The notes: generated by a model not told the origin, from the letters alone. Counted from the first letter of the stretch, positions 18,705 through 30,356 are shown. The stretch: 64,000 nt of DNA from Azolla caroliniana (GCA_043228905.1 JBHGNT010000018.1:9610001-9674000), one strand, 5' to 3'. Translations and numbers: made by a program.

Positions 18705-19706
18705 ATCGACATGAGCCTGTACAACAACTTCAACGAAGAGAGCAAGGCTCATGAACTCTGGGTGAAGATCGACATCATGTTCCAGAACAAGAATGTTGTT
18801 AATCGGGTTTCGGTATTTCGGAAGCTAGTGAGGCTCCGGTACCAAGATGGCTCTAGTATGGCGGAGAACATGAATGCTTTCCAGGGGCTGATACACCAAG
18901 CAACCTCATTGGAAGTACCTTTCTCCGATGAGGTACTTGCTCTACTCCTGCTCGGTTCCCTCCTGGATAGCTGGGAGACGTTAGTTGTCACTTTGGGCAA
19001 CACCGGGCCGGAAGGAAAACAGTTATCCCTAGCAAGAGTCAAGTCGAGCTTGCTTGATGAGGAGGCGCCTTAGAAAGACAAGGATATGAGATCAGACTCC
19101 AAAGTGCTCCTTACCGAATCGGAGTCCCCAGAACTGGGAAAAGTCGGGGATACGGTCAAAGTCAAGGGGCCCACTTGCTTCTATTGCGGCAAGCCGGGGC
19201 ACTTCCATAAGAACTGTCGGCATTTCAGGAAAGACAAGGGAACCGACAGTACCAATTCGAAGAAGCCACCGGACGGAAACGGTTCGAATCAGCGAGGACC
19301 AGACTGGAAGGGAACGACGGTAATCGCGGCAAGTGAAGACAATTTGATGCTCATCACCGAGGAGAGTGAGTTGAACCTTGTCGTCGACGAGACAACATGG
19401 TTTGTCGACTCCGGAGCGTTGTTCCACCTTACCCTAGACCGGAAATGATTCTCATCCTACACAGCCGGTGAGCACGGCTGTGTCCGGATGGGGAATGAAG
19501 GGACATGCCGAATTATCGGCATAGGAGATGTGTTGTTGACAACATCAACCGGATGCAAGTTGTTGCTGAAGGATGTCCGACACGTTCCAGAGGTTCAACT
19601 GAACCTGATATAAGCCGGTCGGCTAGATGATGAAGGCTACACAGGTAGCATCCGGAACGGTGTCATGAAGTTCTGCAAAGGGAGCTTAATATTGGCTCAA
19701 GCACGA
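18705..19706 (+). pseudogene. copia gag-protease part of the plus-strand host element
   Basis: UBN2/DUF4219-type Gag (HELWVKIDIMF, then VFRKLVRLRYQDG), a stop at about 19071, a CCHC knuckle CFYCGKPGHFHKNC near 19175, and a protease with TWFVDSGALFHLT near 19400 where the intact relative has DSGASFHL. It is clearly the same family as the intact copia at 46065-51695. It breaks at 19706 after SLILAQAR and resumes at 42378, about 100 codons further on, because another copia lies in between. Several stops make it non-coding. Confidence 0.8.
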
Positions 19707-19734
19707 GGTTCTCAACCCTCGCGCTCTAATACCA

Positions 19735-20186
19735 TGAAAATAATTGCGTGCAGAAGCAATATAGGAAAACTGAACAACAGAAAACGCAGGTTTAATGGAA
19801 AGCTTAGGTTTTCACAATACGCACGGGAGAGACAGAGAGAGAGTAAAACACAGAACTTAATTCAAAAATAATATTCAATCTGTACATAGGATGTCCTCAA
19901 TGAGCACTTTTATACAAGCCCTGACAATCGGCCTGACACAAGTACTGACAATACTTGACTGCTCATAAATGAGCTTCGACTCTTACTCCCAAAACTATTC
20001 CTTACGAAGAATATCTCTCTAACGGCCTTTCGGTTTACGCACCGATACGACCTTCCTACGCACCAGTCTGCGTACCGGTTTACGCACCCATTTTATGGAC
20101 TGGTCCTGCCTAACCGATCGGTCCCAACCTATCCAATCCTCGACTTGCTCAGCTGATCCGGCCGATGTTGAGCTTGTCTCTTAACA
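19735..20186 (-). repeat. copia 3' LTR (452 bp)
   Basis: On the minus strand it begins TGTTAAGAGACAAGC and ends TTATTTTCA. A minus-strand TATAAAAG box is at 19907-19914. Homologous LTRs are at 41942-42377 and 59793-60217. Confidence 0.85.
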
Positions 20187-20200
20187 CTCCCCCTCAAGCT
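20187..20200 (-). other. Polypurine tract next to copia 3' LTR
   Basis: The minus strand reads CTTGAGGGGGAGTG directly before the LTR TGTTAAGAG. A second GAGGGGGAGAAG tract lies about 480 bp upstream, near 20661-20675. Confidence 0.7.
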
Positions 20201-22380
20201 CAACTTGAGGTTCCTCCTGCTCCGCCAGATCTACCCTCCGGCTTCTCCTGGCTTCACGCCTTGCTCGCGCTCCTCGGCCTGTTCGACTCCGCGCGCTTCG
20301 ACCCTTCCGTTCGGCTTGTCTGCTCCCACGGCCCTTCTCAGCTTCCTTGTTGTTGCAGTGTTGGCGCCGCTTATGCCGCCTTCTCTTCCGCTTGGCCCTT
20401 GGTTGATTCCGCGTATCTGAACCAACTTGGCTACCTCCGATCGGTTTTCGCTCTCGTCCAAGTTGGTTATCTACAACTCTTCTTCGGTCTTCTCACCCTT
20501 AACGGCGTCATCTCCCCCATGCTTGGTTGGCTTCGACTCTTTCTTCCAGGTGCTCCCTTTGTGTCCACTTTTGGACTCTTCCGCAGGTCCACCCTCGGCT
20601 TCTTCAGCTGATCCAAAATCGAATTCATCATCCGACTTGGTTCCGTGGTCATTCAGGATACTTCTCCCCCTCAAGTTCGGCACGTCGAGGTGATGCAACC
20701 CAAGCGCACCCGAGAATTGTGACAACTTGTCCAAACCAAGAGGCTTGGTGAAGATGTCGGCGGGTTTCTGATCCGTCGGAACATACTGAAGTTCGACTTC
20801 ACCAGAGAGAACACGCTCACGGACGAAATGGTAATGCACCTCAATGTGCTTAGTCTAGGCGTGGAAAACAGGGTTCTTGGCAAGCTTGGATGCTGGTGAG
20901 GTTGTCGCAGTAGATAGTCGTCGGATCGGACACCTCGTCTTGTAGGTCTTTAAGTAGCCGTTTCAACCATATGGCTTCGCATATCGCGACAGCCGCTCCT
21001 CGGTACTCAGCTTCGGTGCTCGACAGTGCAACTATCGGATGCTTCTTACTACTCCACGCGATTGCGGCACTCCCAAGAGAGAACGCTTATCCGGACGTGG
21101 ATCGGCAATTGGCGACGTTGCTAGCCCAATTAGCGTCGGTGTAGCCAACCAATGGCGAGGTTGTACCGGTCCGATATAGCAGTCCCCGGTTCTTAGTGCC
21201 GCTTACATACCGCACTACGTGTTGCGCACACTGAAGGTGCTCCTCAGTAGGTCGCGCCATAAACTAACTGATCACACCGACTAGATAACTGAGATCGGGT
21301 CGGGTGATGGTCAAGTATATGAGGCTGCCGACTATCTGTTGGAACCTCGTCAGGTCGCATACCTTGCCGGACTCGGGGCGAAGCTTGATGGTTCTATCCA
21401 GAGGAGTCGAGACGGACTTACAGTTTGCCATCCTGAGTTTGAAGAGCATATTCAGCACGTAATGACGTTGGCTGATCAGTATGCCTTCGGGGGTGCGGAT
21501 CACTTCAATCCCGAGGAAGTAATGAAGGTTCCCCAGATCCTTCATGTCGAATGATGTTGCGAGCTGGAGCTTCACGCGGTCGGTTTCACCTAGGTTGGCA
21601 CCGGTGATGACCAAGTCATCAACATATAGTAAAAAAATAACCGCTCCGAGTCAACCTTTTCGAATGAACAGGGAAGAGTCTGATTTTGACGTTGCAAAAC
21701 CCATCCGATGCAGTTGCTGCATGATCTTCGCGTTCCAGCCACGCGGGGCTTGCTTCAGTCCGTAAAGGGACTTCTTCAATCGGCACACTGCCGAAGTGCT
21801 CGTTCCGGAGTAAAATCCGGGGGGTTGTACCATGTACACTTGTTCCTCAAGCTCACCTTGCAAGAACACATTGTTTACATCCATTTGATGTATAAGTGCC
21901 ACCCCTTTGCTGCAGCTACCGGGAGCAAAACATGGACGGTTGTTATCTTCGCGACCGGTGGAAATGTCTCATCGTAGTCGATGTCGTGTTTCTGCGAGTA
22001 GCCATTCGCTACTAACCGCGCCTTGTATCGGTTGACCATGCCGTTGGTGTTGTACTTGACCTTGTACACCCACCTACATCCGATCGGCTTCACACCCTTT
22101 GGTGTGTCAACTAGGTCCCAGGTCTCATTTTCCGCCAATGCGTGCATCTCTTCCTCCATCGCGGCACGCCAATTCGCGTCCTTAACCGCTTCTGCGTAGC
22201 TCCGACTCATGCACTTCCGCTACACGGGTCATGTACGCACAATGATGCGCCATGTACTCGTTGTATCGGAACCGCACAACTGGGTTCTTCTGGTGGGTAG
22301 ATCGGCGTAATCGGTCTTTAGCCGATGTCGAGGTCTTCCCTCGGAGTCGGACTTGCGTCGATCCGACTCGTTCCTATCCG
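20187..22380 (-). pseudogene. copia RT and RNase H (3' coding third)
   Basis: Leftward fragments in different frames: RT start (EETWDLVDTPKG-like, 21875-22210), RT middle (VNNVFLQGELEEQVYMVQPPGF, 21651-21902), RT palm end (HYFLGIEVIRTPEGI, 21264-21614) and the RNase H tail ([13 protein letters not shown], 20471-20839). At least three frameshifts or stops separate them. After RNase H the frame continues about 65 codons into a charged Glu/Lys-rich tail that crosses a first polypurine-like tract. The upstream end is cut at 22380 by the Ty3 insertion and continues at 30357. Confidence 0.82.
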
Positions 22381-22950
22381 TGCCGTCGATCCGTACATAT
22401 ATACATATACAATGAGGGCAAGTAAGTATTCGAACCTTGCACCTCCGAGTTAGGAGTCAATTGGCTTACCATTAAGCCATGCCATTTAGTTGAATTTATA
22501 TTTCTATCATTGTACTTTTACATGTAAATTCTCATACATGAGAGCTAAAATGAGTGACATGGTTATCATGCACCACATGTAATACATGAGCGCCAAATGG
22601 CAAACATGCATTTTATGCATGTCTTGTACCCTCACATGCATCATATGCATGAGAGCATCTATAAAAGAAGGAAGGGGGAGGAGAAAAAACACGGTTTTTT
22701 TTTTGTTATAAAATTAAGAAGAAGAAATTCGTTATCAAATTGATCGTGTAACTTGTTTCTTAAATCCAAAGATAAAAGTTCAATCAATCGCTCTCAATTG
22801 TTTAATCTCAACTTCTCTCTTTCCCAATCTATCTTAAGTACTTTCTCGCTAAAGCTTGCACCAAAGCTTGTATTGACTTTGAATCCTTCCGGTCCAGAAC
22901 CCCGGCGGTTCCGCCTCACGATCCGCGCGTAGTGACGGATCTTCACGACA
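22381..22950 (+). repeat. Ty3 LTR, 5'-truncated
   Basis: Corresponds to the last about 570 bp of the LTRs at 26310 and 29211 and ends CTTCACGACA. It contains a plus-strand TATAAAAG at 22660-22667, so the promoter part is retained. The U3-proximal half, including the GC-rich minisatellite, is absent. Confidence 0.8.
22414..22482 (-). pseudogene. tRNA-like sequence inside Ty3 LTR (copy 1)
   Basis: The minus strand reads like a tRNA: D arm GGCTTAATGGTAAGCC, a CTCC/GGAG anticodon-like stem, then GCAAGGTTCGAATACTTAC as a T arm. The A box (TGGCTTAATGG) and B box (GGTTCGAATAC) resemble Pol III promoters. The anticodon loop is irregular, so no amino acid is assigned. Confidence 0.5.
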
Positions 22951-22972
22951 TAATTAAGTGGTGAACCCGACG
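22951..22972 (+). other. Leader / candidate PBS of the Ty3 family
   Basis: TAATTAAG then TGGTGAACCCGACGTG follow the LTR end at 22950 and recur at 27420 and 3998. TGG fits pairing with a tRNA CCA end. The tRNA species is not identified. Confidence 0.5.
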
Positions 22973-23017
22973 TGAAAGAGGCAGTAGGAAGGATCAAGTC
23001 GAGATTAATACTTGGAG

Positions 23018-25160
23018 ATGGTGTCCTCAAGCAACCAAGCGGGAGAGCTCGAAAGGATGATGCTAATCGTCGAGCAAATGATAAGAGCTCGGGACAACGA
23101 CGTGAGCGTGGAGAAGGCTGTCGATCATGTTACGAAGGAACGTTACGAAGTTCCTTGATGCATATAGAAGGGAGATGAATCAGAGGGACGTGTCCGAGGC
23201 ACGTCAAATCGCAAGCTTCAAGAGAGTTGTCCCCAACAACATCCAAAGACGCGTCATTGAGCTTCATGAAGGTAAGACAACATGGTCCGAGTTCGAGAAA
23301 ACAATACTAGCGAAGTTCGTGACTGAATACTCAACGAGGATGACTCGACATGCCCTGATGAAGTGGATAGAGAAGAAGAATAAGAAGACGAGCATCTCGA
23401 GGGTGTACGACGAATTCGACCAGATGTTTAGTCGTCTCCCCAATACGGACCAAGTGTTGCTTGAAGAGGAGAAGACTTTGTACTTCTTGAAGGCCGTGGA
23501 CATAAAGGATAGACGGGAGTTGGGGACTCTTCTCGAAGATGATACCCAAGCAAATGGGCTCGTAGCAGACTGGATCGCGGTTAAGCGGGCATGCAATAGG
23601 CTCAACAAGCGTCGCCAATGGGTTGATGAAACCGACTTGACGGGATCGACTACCACGGAGAAAGCAAGACCGCCGAAAGCAGCTGAGCCGCCAAGACAAA
23701 GTAACGTGGAAGAAAAGAAGATTGATAACGACATCATTGAAGAGCTAGCGAAGAAGTTCGAGAAGGTCACGCTAGCCAACATGAATCGTCGGGGCCCTAA
23801 AGGAAAAGAACCCTTTAGATGCGTGTGGTGCGATAGCATGGACCACATGAGAAGGGATTGTGCGAGCCTTCGGGAGGCGATTCGACAAAATATCGTATAC
23901 ATAGAGGACAACATGATCTGCTCGAGCGAGAGTAGAAGACCCCTGGGTGCATTTCGGAAGAGGAGGAATGAAGAAATCTATGGAGGATGCCGATGTGACT
24001 CATGTGGATGTGATGCACTATACTGCGTCGGCCGGATAAGAGTCGGGAAAGACAAGACTGAAGCTGCTAGAGCGGGAGCAAAGTTTTGGACTTCCGTTCT
24101 CGAATATGAGAAGAAGGGAAAAGTCACATCGAACGAGGTAGAGCTTGCGGACCGAAGCATGCAAAGCATAACCAGGTGGTCGGATCCGGTGGACGACAAC
24201 ACCATACTCGTAGAGGTGATGTGCGACAACCACGAGGTGTTCGTCGAAGAAAAGAGAAAGAGAATAGTAGAGCTAGGCCCATCAAAAAGACATGAAACAA
24301 GGAATGGGAAAAAGAAGGACGATGCGGAGACGAGTCAACCTTTACAAATGAAGGAACGAGAATCAAGCCGAAAAGGGGAGCCGAGCATACGAGTTGAAGA
24401 AACGGTTCGGCCCGTGAAGGTTGGTGTCGAAGACCCCGCTCGAAGGACAAGGACTATACCTACCTATAAGCTAAGGTCGAACAAAGAGCAGATGACGGAC
24501 CTAAAGAAGATTCTCCAAGAACTCGTTCTTGATAGCCACGTAACTTTGTCCTTGATAGAATTTCTTGGCATTACAAAGAAGGAGTTCCATGACACGATCG
24601 TGGACCTTGTAAAGAGAAAGAGACAACAATCGGACGAGGAAGAAGAGAAGCCGCAAAAAGAAAAAACGAATGCCATAACGATGGCAAGAGACAAAGTCGA
24701 TGAAGATATGGTGGACAACCACTATACTCGACCTCATTGGGCACGAGCGACAACGGAGACGCCGGTGAAGATCGGGGAGAAGAAAGAGACCGTGGTAGCC
24801 TTGATCGACCACGTCTCGGAGATTAACCTCATGCCAATCAATACAAACCACGGATGGAAGATTCGCGCGGCAACAAAGTCTACGGAGGATTTGTACGGAG
24901 CTTGTCCCAATGTCAAAGTCACGATCGGGGATGTGGAGATGGATCAACACTTCTTCGTACAAGAATCGGCGTCGCATCCTGTCATCCTAGGGCAACCTTA
25001 TATCACATCATCTCGGATGGAGACCAAAGTGTTCGATAATGGAGCAGCCTTCGCACGAATAAAGAGTCTTGACAACCAAAGATCGGTCCAATTCTTAGCG
25101 GTGCGAGCCAATCATGAAAGGAATCGAGATAGTCTCGGAGGCGAATCCTCGGATTTTTAG
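23018..25160 (+). pseudogene. Ty3 Gag-protease (element 1)
   Basis: ATG at 23018, by homology with element 2. A deletion of about 30 bp near 23127 shifts the frame. From there 677 codons are open: capsid-like helices (RMTRHALMKWIEKKN, YDEFDQMFSRLPNTDQ), a knuckle CVWCDSMDHMRRDC, a Cys-rich CRCDSCGCDALYC, a long charged linker and a retropepsin-like domain near the end. The protease signature is ALIDHVSEINLMP, so the usual D-S/T-G is D-H-V. As I recall, related D-H-G-S-E-I-N proteases occur in some fungal Ty3 elements. The frame ends at a stop at 25158-25160, and RT continues in another frame. Confidence 0.8.
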
Positions 25161-25225
25161 AGCGGACTATTGAAGCATGGGGCACAAATAGTCCGAGCAG
25201 TTACAAGACCCCACAAGAAAGAAGA

Positions 25226-26309
25226 GTGCGTGGATTGCAAGGAGAAGCAACATGTGTCACACCCAGTGCCACATGTAAACTAGTACTACCCGACAAGAAG
25301 CACAAGCGCCGGATACAAGAATTCGAGAAGATGCTGAAAGAAGAGAGTATAATAGAAGAAGGAGAGTTCATGACTCATATTATGGAAGAAGCCTCATTTA
25401 ACGACAGCATCGGCGAAATTGAGGACGTCGTGGACTTGAGCTCTCTTCACAACCAATACGTGATTTCGGTTAACTCCGTCAACATGTACGCTATCATCGA
25501 TGAATACCATCGTGGCATCTCGATGAAGGAAGCTGACATCAACACGAAATATAAAATGGTGGATAAGAAGATCAAGCCAGTTGCGGTTCCGCTACCGGAA
25601 GATAGCTGGCAAAAGATGAAGGAAGTTGCTAACGATCCAAGCTTAAGAGATCCGAAGAAGATAGGTCATGACTTCACCAAAGAGACGAAGGGGAAGCTAC
25701 GAGTTGGAAAGGAGGATTTCCTTCTCCCTGAAGAGGAGCGAATGTTTCGCGATATGCTTGAGAGACATGGGAAGGCTTTCGCATTCTTCCCACGAGAAAT
25801 CGGATGCGCCGACCCAAAGGTTATAGAGCCGATGGTGATCTTCACGGTGCCTCATGTGCCTTGGAACTTGAAACTGATACCGGTTCCGAGAGCACACCTT
25901 CCGAAGCTGATCGAGCTCTTAAAGGAGAAGGTGAGTATGGGAATTCTAGAACCGTCGAATGCTCCTTATTCCAATAGGTGGTTCACGGTGCCGAAGAAGA
26001 ATGGATCATTGCGATTCATCCAAGATCTTCAACCCGTCAACAAGGTGACAATTCGAAATGCCGAAATCGGTCCGAGCGTGGATGAATTTGCCAAAGCGTT
26101 TGCGGGCCGCTCCATCTACTCCATTGGCGATCTCTACTCTGAATATGACCAATTCCAATTGGCGATGAACAGTCGGGACATTACAACCATGAGGACTCCG
26201 ATCGGGCTTGTGCGGATGTGTACCTTACCCCAAGGCGCAACGAACTCGGTGGCTCATATGGTGAATGCCATGAATAAAGTCTTGAAGGATTGCATTCCGG
26301 ACATCACGA
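25226..26309 (+). pseudogene. Ty3 reverse transcriptase, 3' truncated (element 1)
   Basis: Signatures: LEPSNAPYSNRWFTVPKKNG, RFIQDLQPVNKVT, SIGDLYSEYDQFQLA, MRTPIGLVRMCTLPQGATNS. It breaks at CIPDIT, directly before the expected FLDD active site, because LTR sequence (TGTCGTGAAG) starts at 26310. Palm motif C, thumb, RNase H and integrase are missing, so it is catalytically dead. The upstream junction is in a different frame from the gag-protease ORF. Confidence 0.82.
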
Positions 26310-27419
26310 TGTCGTGAAGATTTTCAGCAATAGTGTGAAAATCCCATAAAACGTACGATATCGAGTATGAATCACGTAGTACAATAATTGTGAAGATAAC
26401 ATTTTAAATAGATTTAATATCTAAGTACAAAATGATGGAGGTTTCGACTGCACTTGATTACACGAGAAACGGACAACTAAATGTCAAGATATGAGGGTAT
26501 AAAGTTTGTAAAAGGAAAGGAGAAAATTGTGAGATATCCCACATAGGCACGACAAATACAGCTCTCATCATATATAAGGGGGAGCAAAAGATATTATCTT
26601 TGTGTCTATGTGTGGAGCATAGAGAGTGGAGGTGGGCTAGCTACTCGTAAAGGGTTTTGGCCAACCAAACCGGACCAGCGATGGAGCCGGTGATCCGGCG
26701 GCATCTGGCGAGGCACCGGTATCCGGTGATGGCATCCGGCGGCGGCACCGGTAACCGACGGCATCCGGCGGCGGCACCGGTAACCGACGGCATCGGTATC
26801 CGGCGACGGCACCGGTAACCGACGACATCCGGCGAACCGGCGTCCGATGACTAGATAAATAAATATATAAATATATATACATATTTACATATACAAGGAG
26901 GGCAAGTAAGGATTCGAACCTTGCACCTCAAAGCTAGGAGTCAATTGACTTACCATTAAGGCATGCTATTTAGTTGAATTTATATTTCTATCATTGTACT
27001 TTTACATGTAAATTCTCATACAGGAGAGCTAAAATGAGTGACATGGTTATCATGCACCACATGTAATACTTAAGCGCCAAATGGCAAACATGCAATTTAT
27101 GCATGTCTTGTACCCTCACATGCATCATATGCATGAGAGCATCTATAAAAGAGGGAAGGGGGAGGAGAAAAAACACAGTTTTTTTTTATGAAAATTAAGA
27201 AGAGGAAATTCGTTATCAAATTGATCGTGTAACTTATTTTTTAAATCTAAAGTTAAAAGGTCAATCAATCTTTCTCAATCGTTTAATCTCAACTTCTCTC
27301 TTTCCCAATCTATCTTAAGTACTTTCTTGCCAAAGCTTGTATCGACTTTGAATCCTTCCGGTCTAGAACCCAGGCGGTTCCGCCTCACGATCCGCGTGTA
27401 GTGACGGATCTTCACGACA
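26310..27419 (+). repeat. Ty3 LTR, shared middle copy (1110 bp)
   Basis: Begins TGTCGTGAAG and ends CTTCACGACA, perfect 10-bp inverted ends. It contains a GC-rich minisatellite at about 26690-26845 (unit around CATCCGGCGGCGGCACCGG then TAACCGACGG), a minus-strand tRNA-like segment at 26898-26966, and TATAAAAG near 27145. No polypurine tract precedes it, consistent with deletion of the end of internal 1. Confidence 0.85.
26898..26966 (-). pseudogene. tRNA-like sequence inside Ty3 LTR (copy 2)
   Basis: Same element as at 22414-22482, with the B box GGTTCGAATCC intact and the anticodon-like stem changed (CTCCTAGCTTTGAGG). Confidence 0.5.
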
Positions 27420-27486
27420 TAATTAAGTGGTGAACCCGACGTGAAAGAGGCGGTAGGAAGGATCAAGTTGAGATTAATACTTGGAG

Positions 27487-29138
27487 ATGGCGTCCTCAAG
27501 CAACCAAGCAGGAGAGCTCGAAAGGATGATGCTAATCGTCGAGCAAATGATGAGATCTCGGGACAACGACGTGAGCGTGGAGAAGGCTGTCGATCGTGTC
27601 GTAGAGCTCGAGGGCCAATTCGATGGAAGGAACATTACGAAGTTCCTTGATGCATATAGAAAGGAGATGAATCAGAGGGACGTGTCCGAGGCACGTCAAA
27701 TCGCAAGCTTCAAGAGAGTTGTCGCCAACAACATCCAAAGACGCGTCATCGAGCTTCAAGAAGGTAAGACAACATGGTCTGAGTTCGAGAAATCGATACT
27801 AGCGGAGTTCGTGACTGAAGACTCAACGAGGATGACTCGACATGCCCTGATGAAGTGGATAGAGAAGAAGAATAAGAAGATGAGCGTCTCGAGGGTGTAC
27901 GATGAATTCGACCAGATGTTTAGTCGTCTCCCCAATACGGACCAAGTGTTGCTTGAAGAGGACAAGACTTTGTACTTCTTGAAGGTCGTGGACATAAAGG
28001 ATAGACGGGAGTTGGGGACTCTTCTCGAAGATGATACCCAAGCAAATGGGCTCGTAGCGGACTGGATTGCGGTGAAGCGGGCATGCAATAGGCTCGACAA
28101 GCGTCGCCAATGGGTTGATCAAACCGACTTGACGGGACCGACTACCACGGAGAAAGCAAGACCGCCGAAAGTAGCTGAGCCACCAAGATAAAGTAACGTG
28201 GAAGAAAAGAAGATTGATGATGACATCATTGAAGAGCTAGCGAAGAAGTTCGAGAAGGTCACTCTAGCCAACATGAATCGTTGGGGCCCTAAAGGAAAAG
28301 AACCCTTTAGATGCGTGTGGTGCGATAGCATGGACCACATGAGAAGGGATTGTGCGAGGCGATTCGACAAAATAGTGGCCGACCGAGGGGAGTTGGACGC
28401 GCACGAAGCGACGGAGCTCTTCAAAAGACTAGGCGTGACGCTCTCCCTCACGATTGCCTACCATCCGAAAGCGAATGGGAAGATCGAGCGAGGGCATGGA
28501 CCTATCATTAAAGCCATCATATGGGCATGCAACGGTTGAGTCGGCAATTGGCCACGACTATTACCCTATGCCTTGTGGGCTGATAGAACGACACATAGCT
28601 CGGTGACAGGGTATATGCCGACGGAGCTTATGTATGGACAAAAGCCGATTATGCCCATCGAAAGGGCGATCGCCTCATGGGTAGCGATACCGTGGGAGAA
28701 CGAGATGAGCCGAGAAGAGTTATTAGCGGCGCGGATAAGGCAACTTGAAAGAAGACCTGAAGATTTAGAAAAAGCGCGAAAGATGATGGAGGTAGCCCGA
28801 GTAAAGAACAAAGTTCGGTTCGACAACACGCATCGACTTCCTCCCAAGAAGATTGAAGAAGGGGATTAGGTTTTGGTTTACGACAGCCCCTTGACAATCA
28901 ACACAATACAACAAGGAAGTTCACAAGAAGATGGTTCGGGCCGTATGTGGTGACAAGTGCCAACGATAATGGCACATACCACCTTGCGGAACTAGATGGA
29001 TCAAGGTTAGTCGTACCCATTGCGGGAAAAAGAGTAAAGATTTTCAAGAAAAGACAAGACAAGGATCCTGACCTCGATTACCTCGACGATGAACATAATA
29101 GGGCGGATGTAAATGAAGACATGGAGGAATCTAATTGA
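27487..29138 (+). pseudogene. Internally deleted Ty3 gag-integrase (element 2)
   Basis: Gag from ATG 27487 (MASSSNQAGELERMM) is open to a stop at 28189. The frame resumes to the zinc knuckle (CVWCDSMDHMRRDCA). It is then fused directly to integrase (VADRGELDAHEATELFKRLG, YHPKANGKIERGHG), so protease, RT and RNase H are gone. A TGA follows near 28537. The integrase C-terminus continues (PTELMYGQKPIMP, 28573-28869, and a CTD to 29138). The fusion occurs at a GCGATTCGACAAAATA stretch that is also present in the gag of element 1, suggesting microhomology or template switching. Confidence 0.82.
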
Positions 29139-29196
29139 TCATCGTAGCCGAAATCTCACTTTCTCTCTTCTTGGCACGTACCGGAGGACGTGCGGT

Positions 29197-29210
29197 TTGG
29201 TGGGGGTGGA
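29197..29210 (+). other. Polypurine tract of Ty3 element 2
   Basis: TTGGTGGGGGTGGA lies directly before the LTR start TGTTGTGAAG. Confidence 0.7.
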
Positions 29211-30356
29211 TGTTGTGAAGATTTTCGGCAATAGTGTGAAAATCACATAAAACGTACAAAATCGAGTATGAATCACATAATACAATAATTGTGAAGATAA
29301 CATTTTAAATAAATATCTACGTACAAAATGATGGAGGTTTCAAATGCACTTTATTACACGAGAAACGGACAACTAAATGTCAAGATATGAGGGTATAAAG
29401 TTTGTAAAAGGAAAAGAGAAAATTGTGAGATATCCCACATAGGCACTACAAATACGGCTCTCATCATATATAAGCTAGAGCAAAAGCTATTATCTTTGTG
29501 TCTATGTGTGGAGCATAGAGAGTTCAAGGTAACTTGAACTAAGAGTGGAGGTGGGCTAGCTACTCGTAAAGGGTTTTGGCCAACCAAAACCGGACCGGTG
29601 ATGGAGCCGGTGATCCGGCGCCAGTGAGACACCGGCATCCGGCGGCAACCCGGCGACGGCGAGGTGACAACATCTGGCGGCATCCGGTAACCGACGGCGG
29701 CGCCGGTGAGACGACTGCATCCAGCAAGGCATTGGTAACCGACGGCATTCGGCGAACCGGCGTCCGGTGACTAGATAAATAAATACATAAATATATATAT
29801 ACATATATACATATACAAGGAGAGCAAGTAAAGATTCGAACCTTGCACCTCCGAGTTAGGAGTTAATTGGCTTACCATTAAGCCATGCCATTTAGTTGAA
29901 TTTATATTTCTATCATTGTACTTTTACATGTAAATTCTTATACATGAGAGCTAAAATGAGTGACATGGTTATCATGCACCACATGTAATACATGAGCGCC
30001 AAATGGCAAACATGCATTTTATGCATGTCTTGTACCCTCACATGCATCATATGCATGAGAGCATCTATAAAAGAAGGAAGGGGGAGGAGAAAAAACACGG
30101 TTTTTTTTTTGTTATGAAATTAAGAAGAAGAAATTCGTTATCAAATTGATCATGTAACTTGTTTCTTAAATCCAAACATAAAAGTTCAATCAATCGCTCT
30201 CAATCGTTTAATCTCAACTTCTCTCTTTCCCAATCTATCTTAAGTACTTTCTCGCTAAAGCTTGCACCAAAGCTTGTACCGACTTTGAATCCTTCCGGTC
30301 CAGAACCCCGGCGGTTCTGCCTCACGATCCGCGCGTAGTGACGGATCTTCACGACA
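29211..30356 (+). repeat. Ty3 3' LTR (1146 bp)
   Basis: Begins TGTTGTGAAG (one mismatch to the middle LTR) and ends CTTCACGACA. It has a GC-rich minisatellite at about 29600-29765, a tRNA-like block at 29820-29888 and TATAAAAG at 30066-30073. Copia sequence follows at 30357. Confidence 0.85.
29820..29888 (-). pseudogene. tRNA-like sequence inside Ty3 LTR (copy 3)
   Basis: Minus-strand D arm GGCTTAATGGTAAGCC and B box GGTTCGAATCT, as in the other LTR copies. Retention in all three LTRs shows it was part of the ancestral LTR. Confidence 0.5.

Larger units (their letters stand above)
22381..30356 (+). mobile_element. Tandem pair of deleted Ty3/gypsy elements sharing one LTR
   Basis: Order: partial LTR (22381-22950), internal 1 (22951-26309), LTR (26310-27419), internal 2 (27420-29210), LTR (29211-30356). 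Both internals begin with the same leader and gag. Internal 1 stops within RT, and internal 2 lacks protease-RT-RNase H. A head-to-tail array with a shared LTR fits unequal or LTR-LTR recombination. The host copia continues on both sides, and CCGT occurs at both junctions (22378-22381 and 30357-30360), a possible 4-bp target duplication. Confidence 0.82.
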
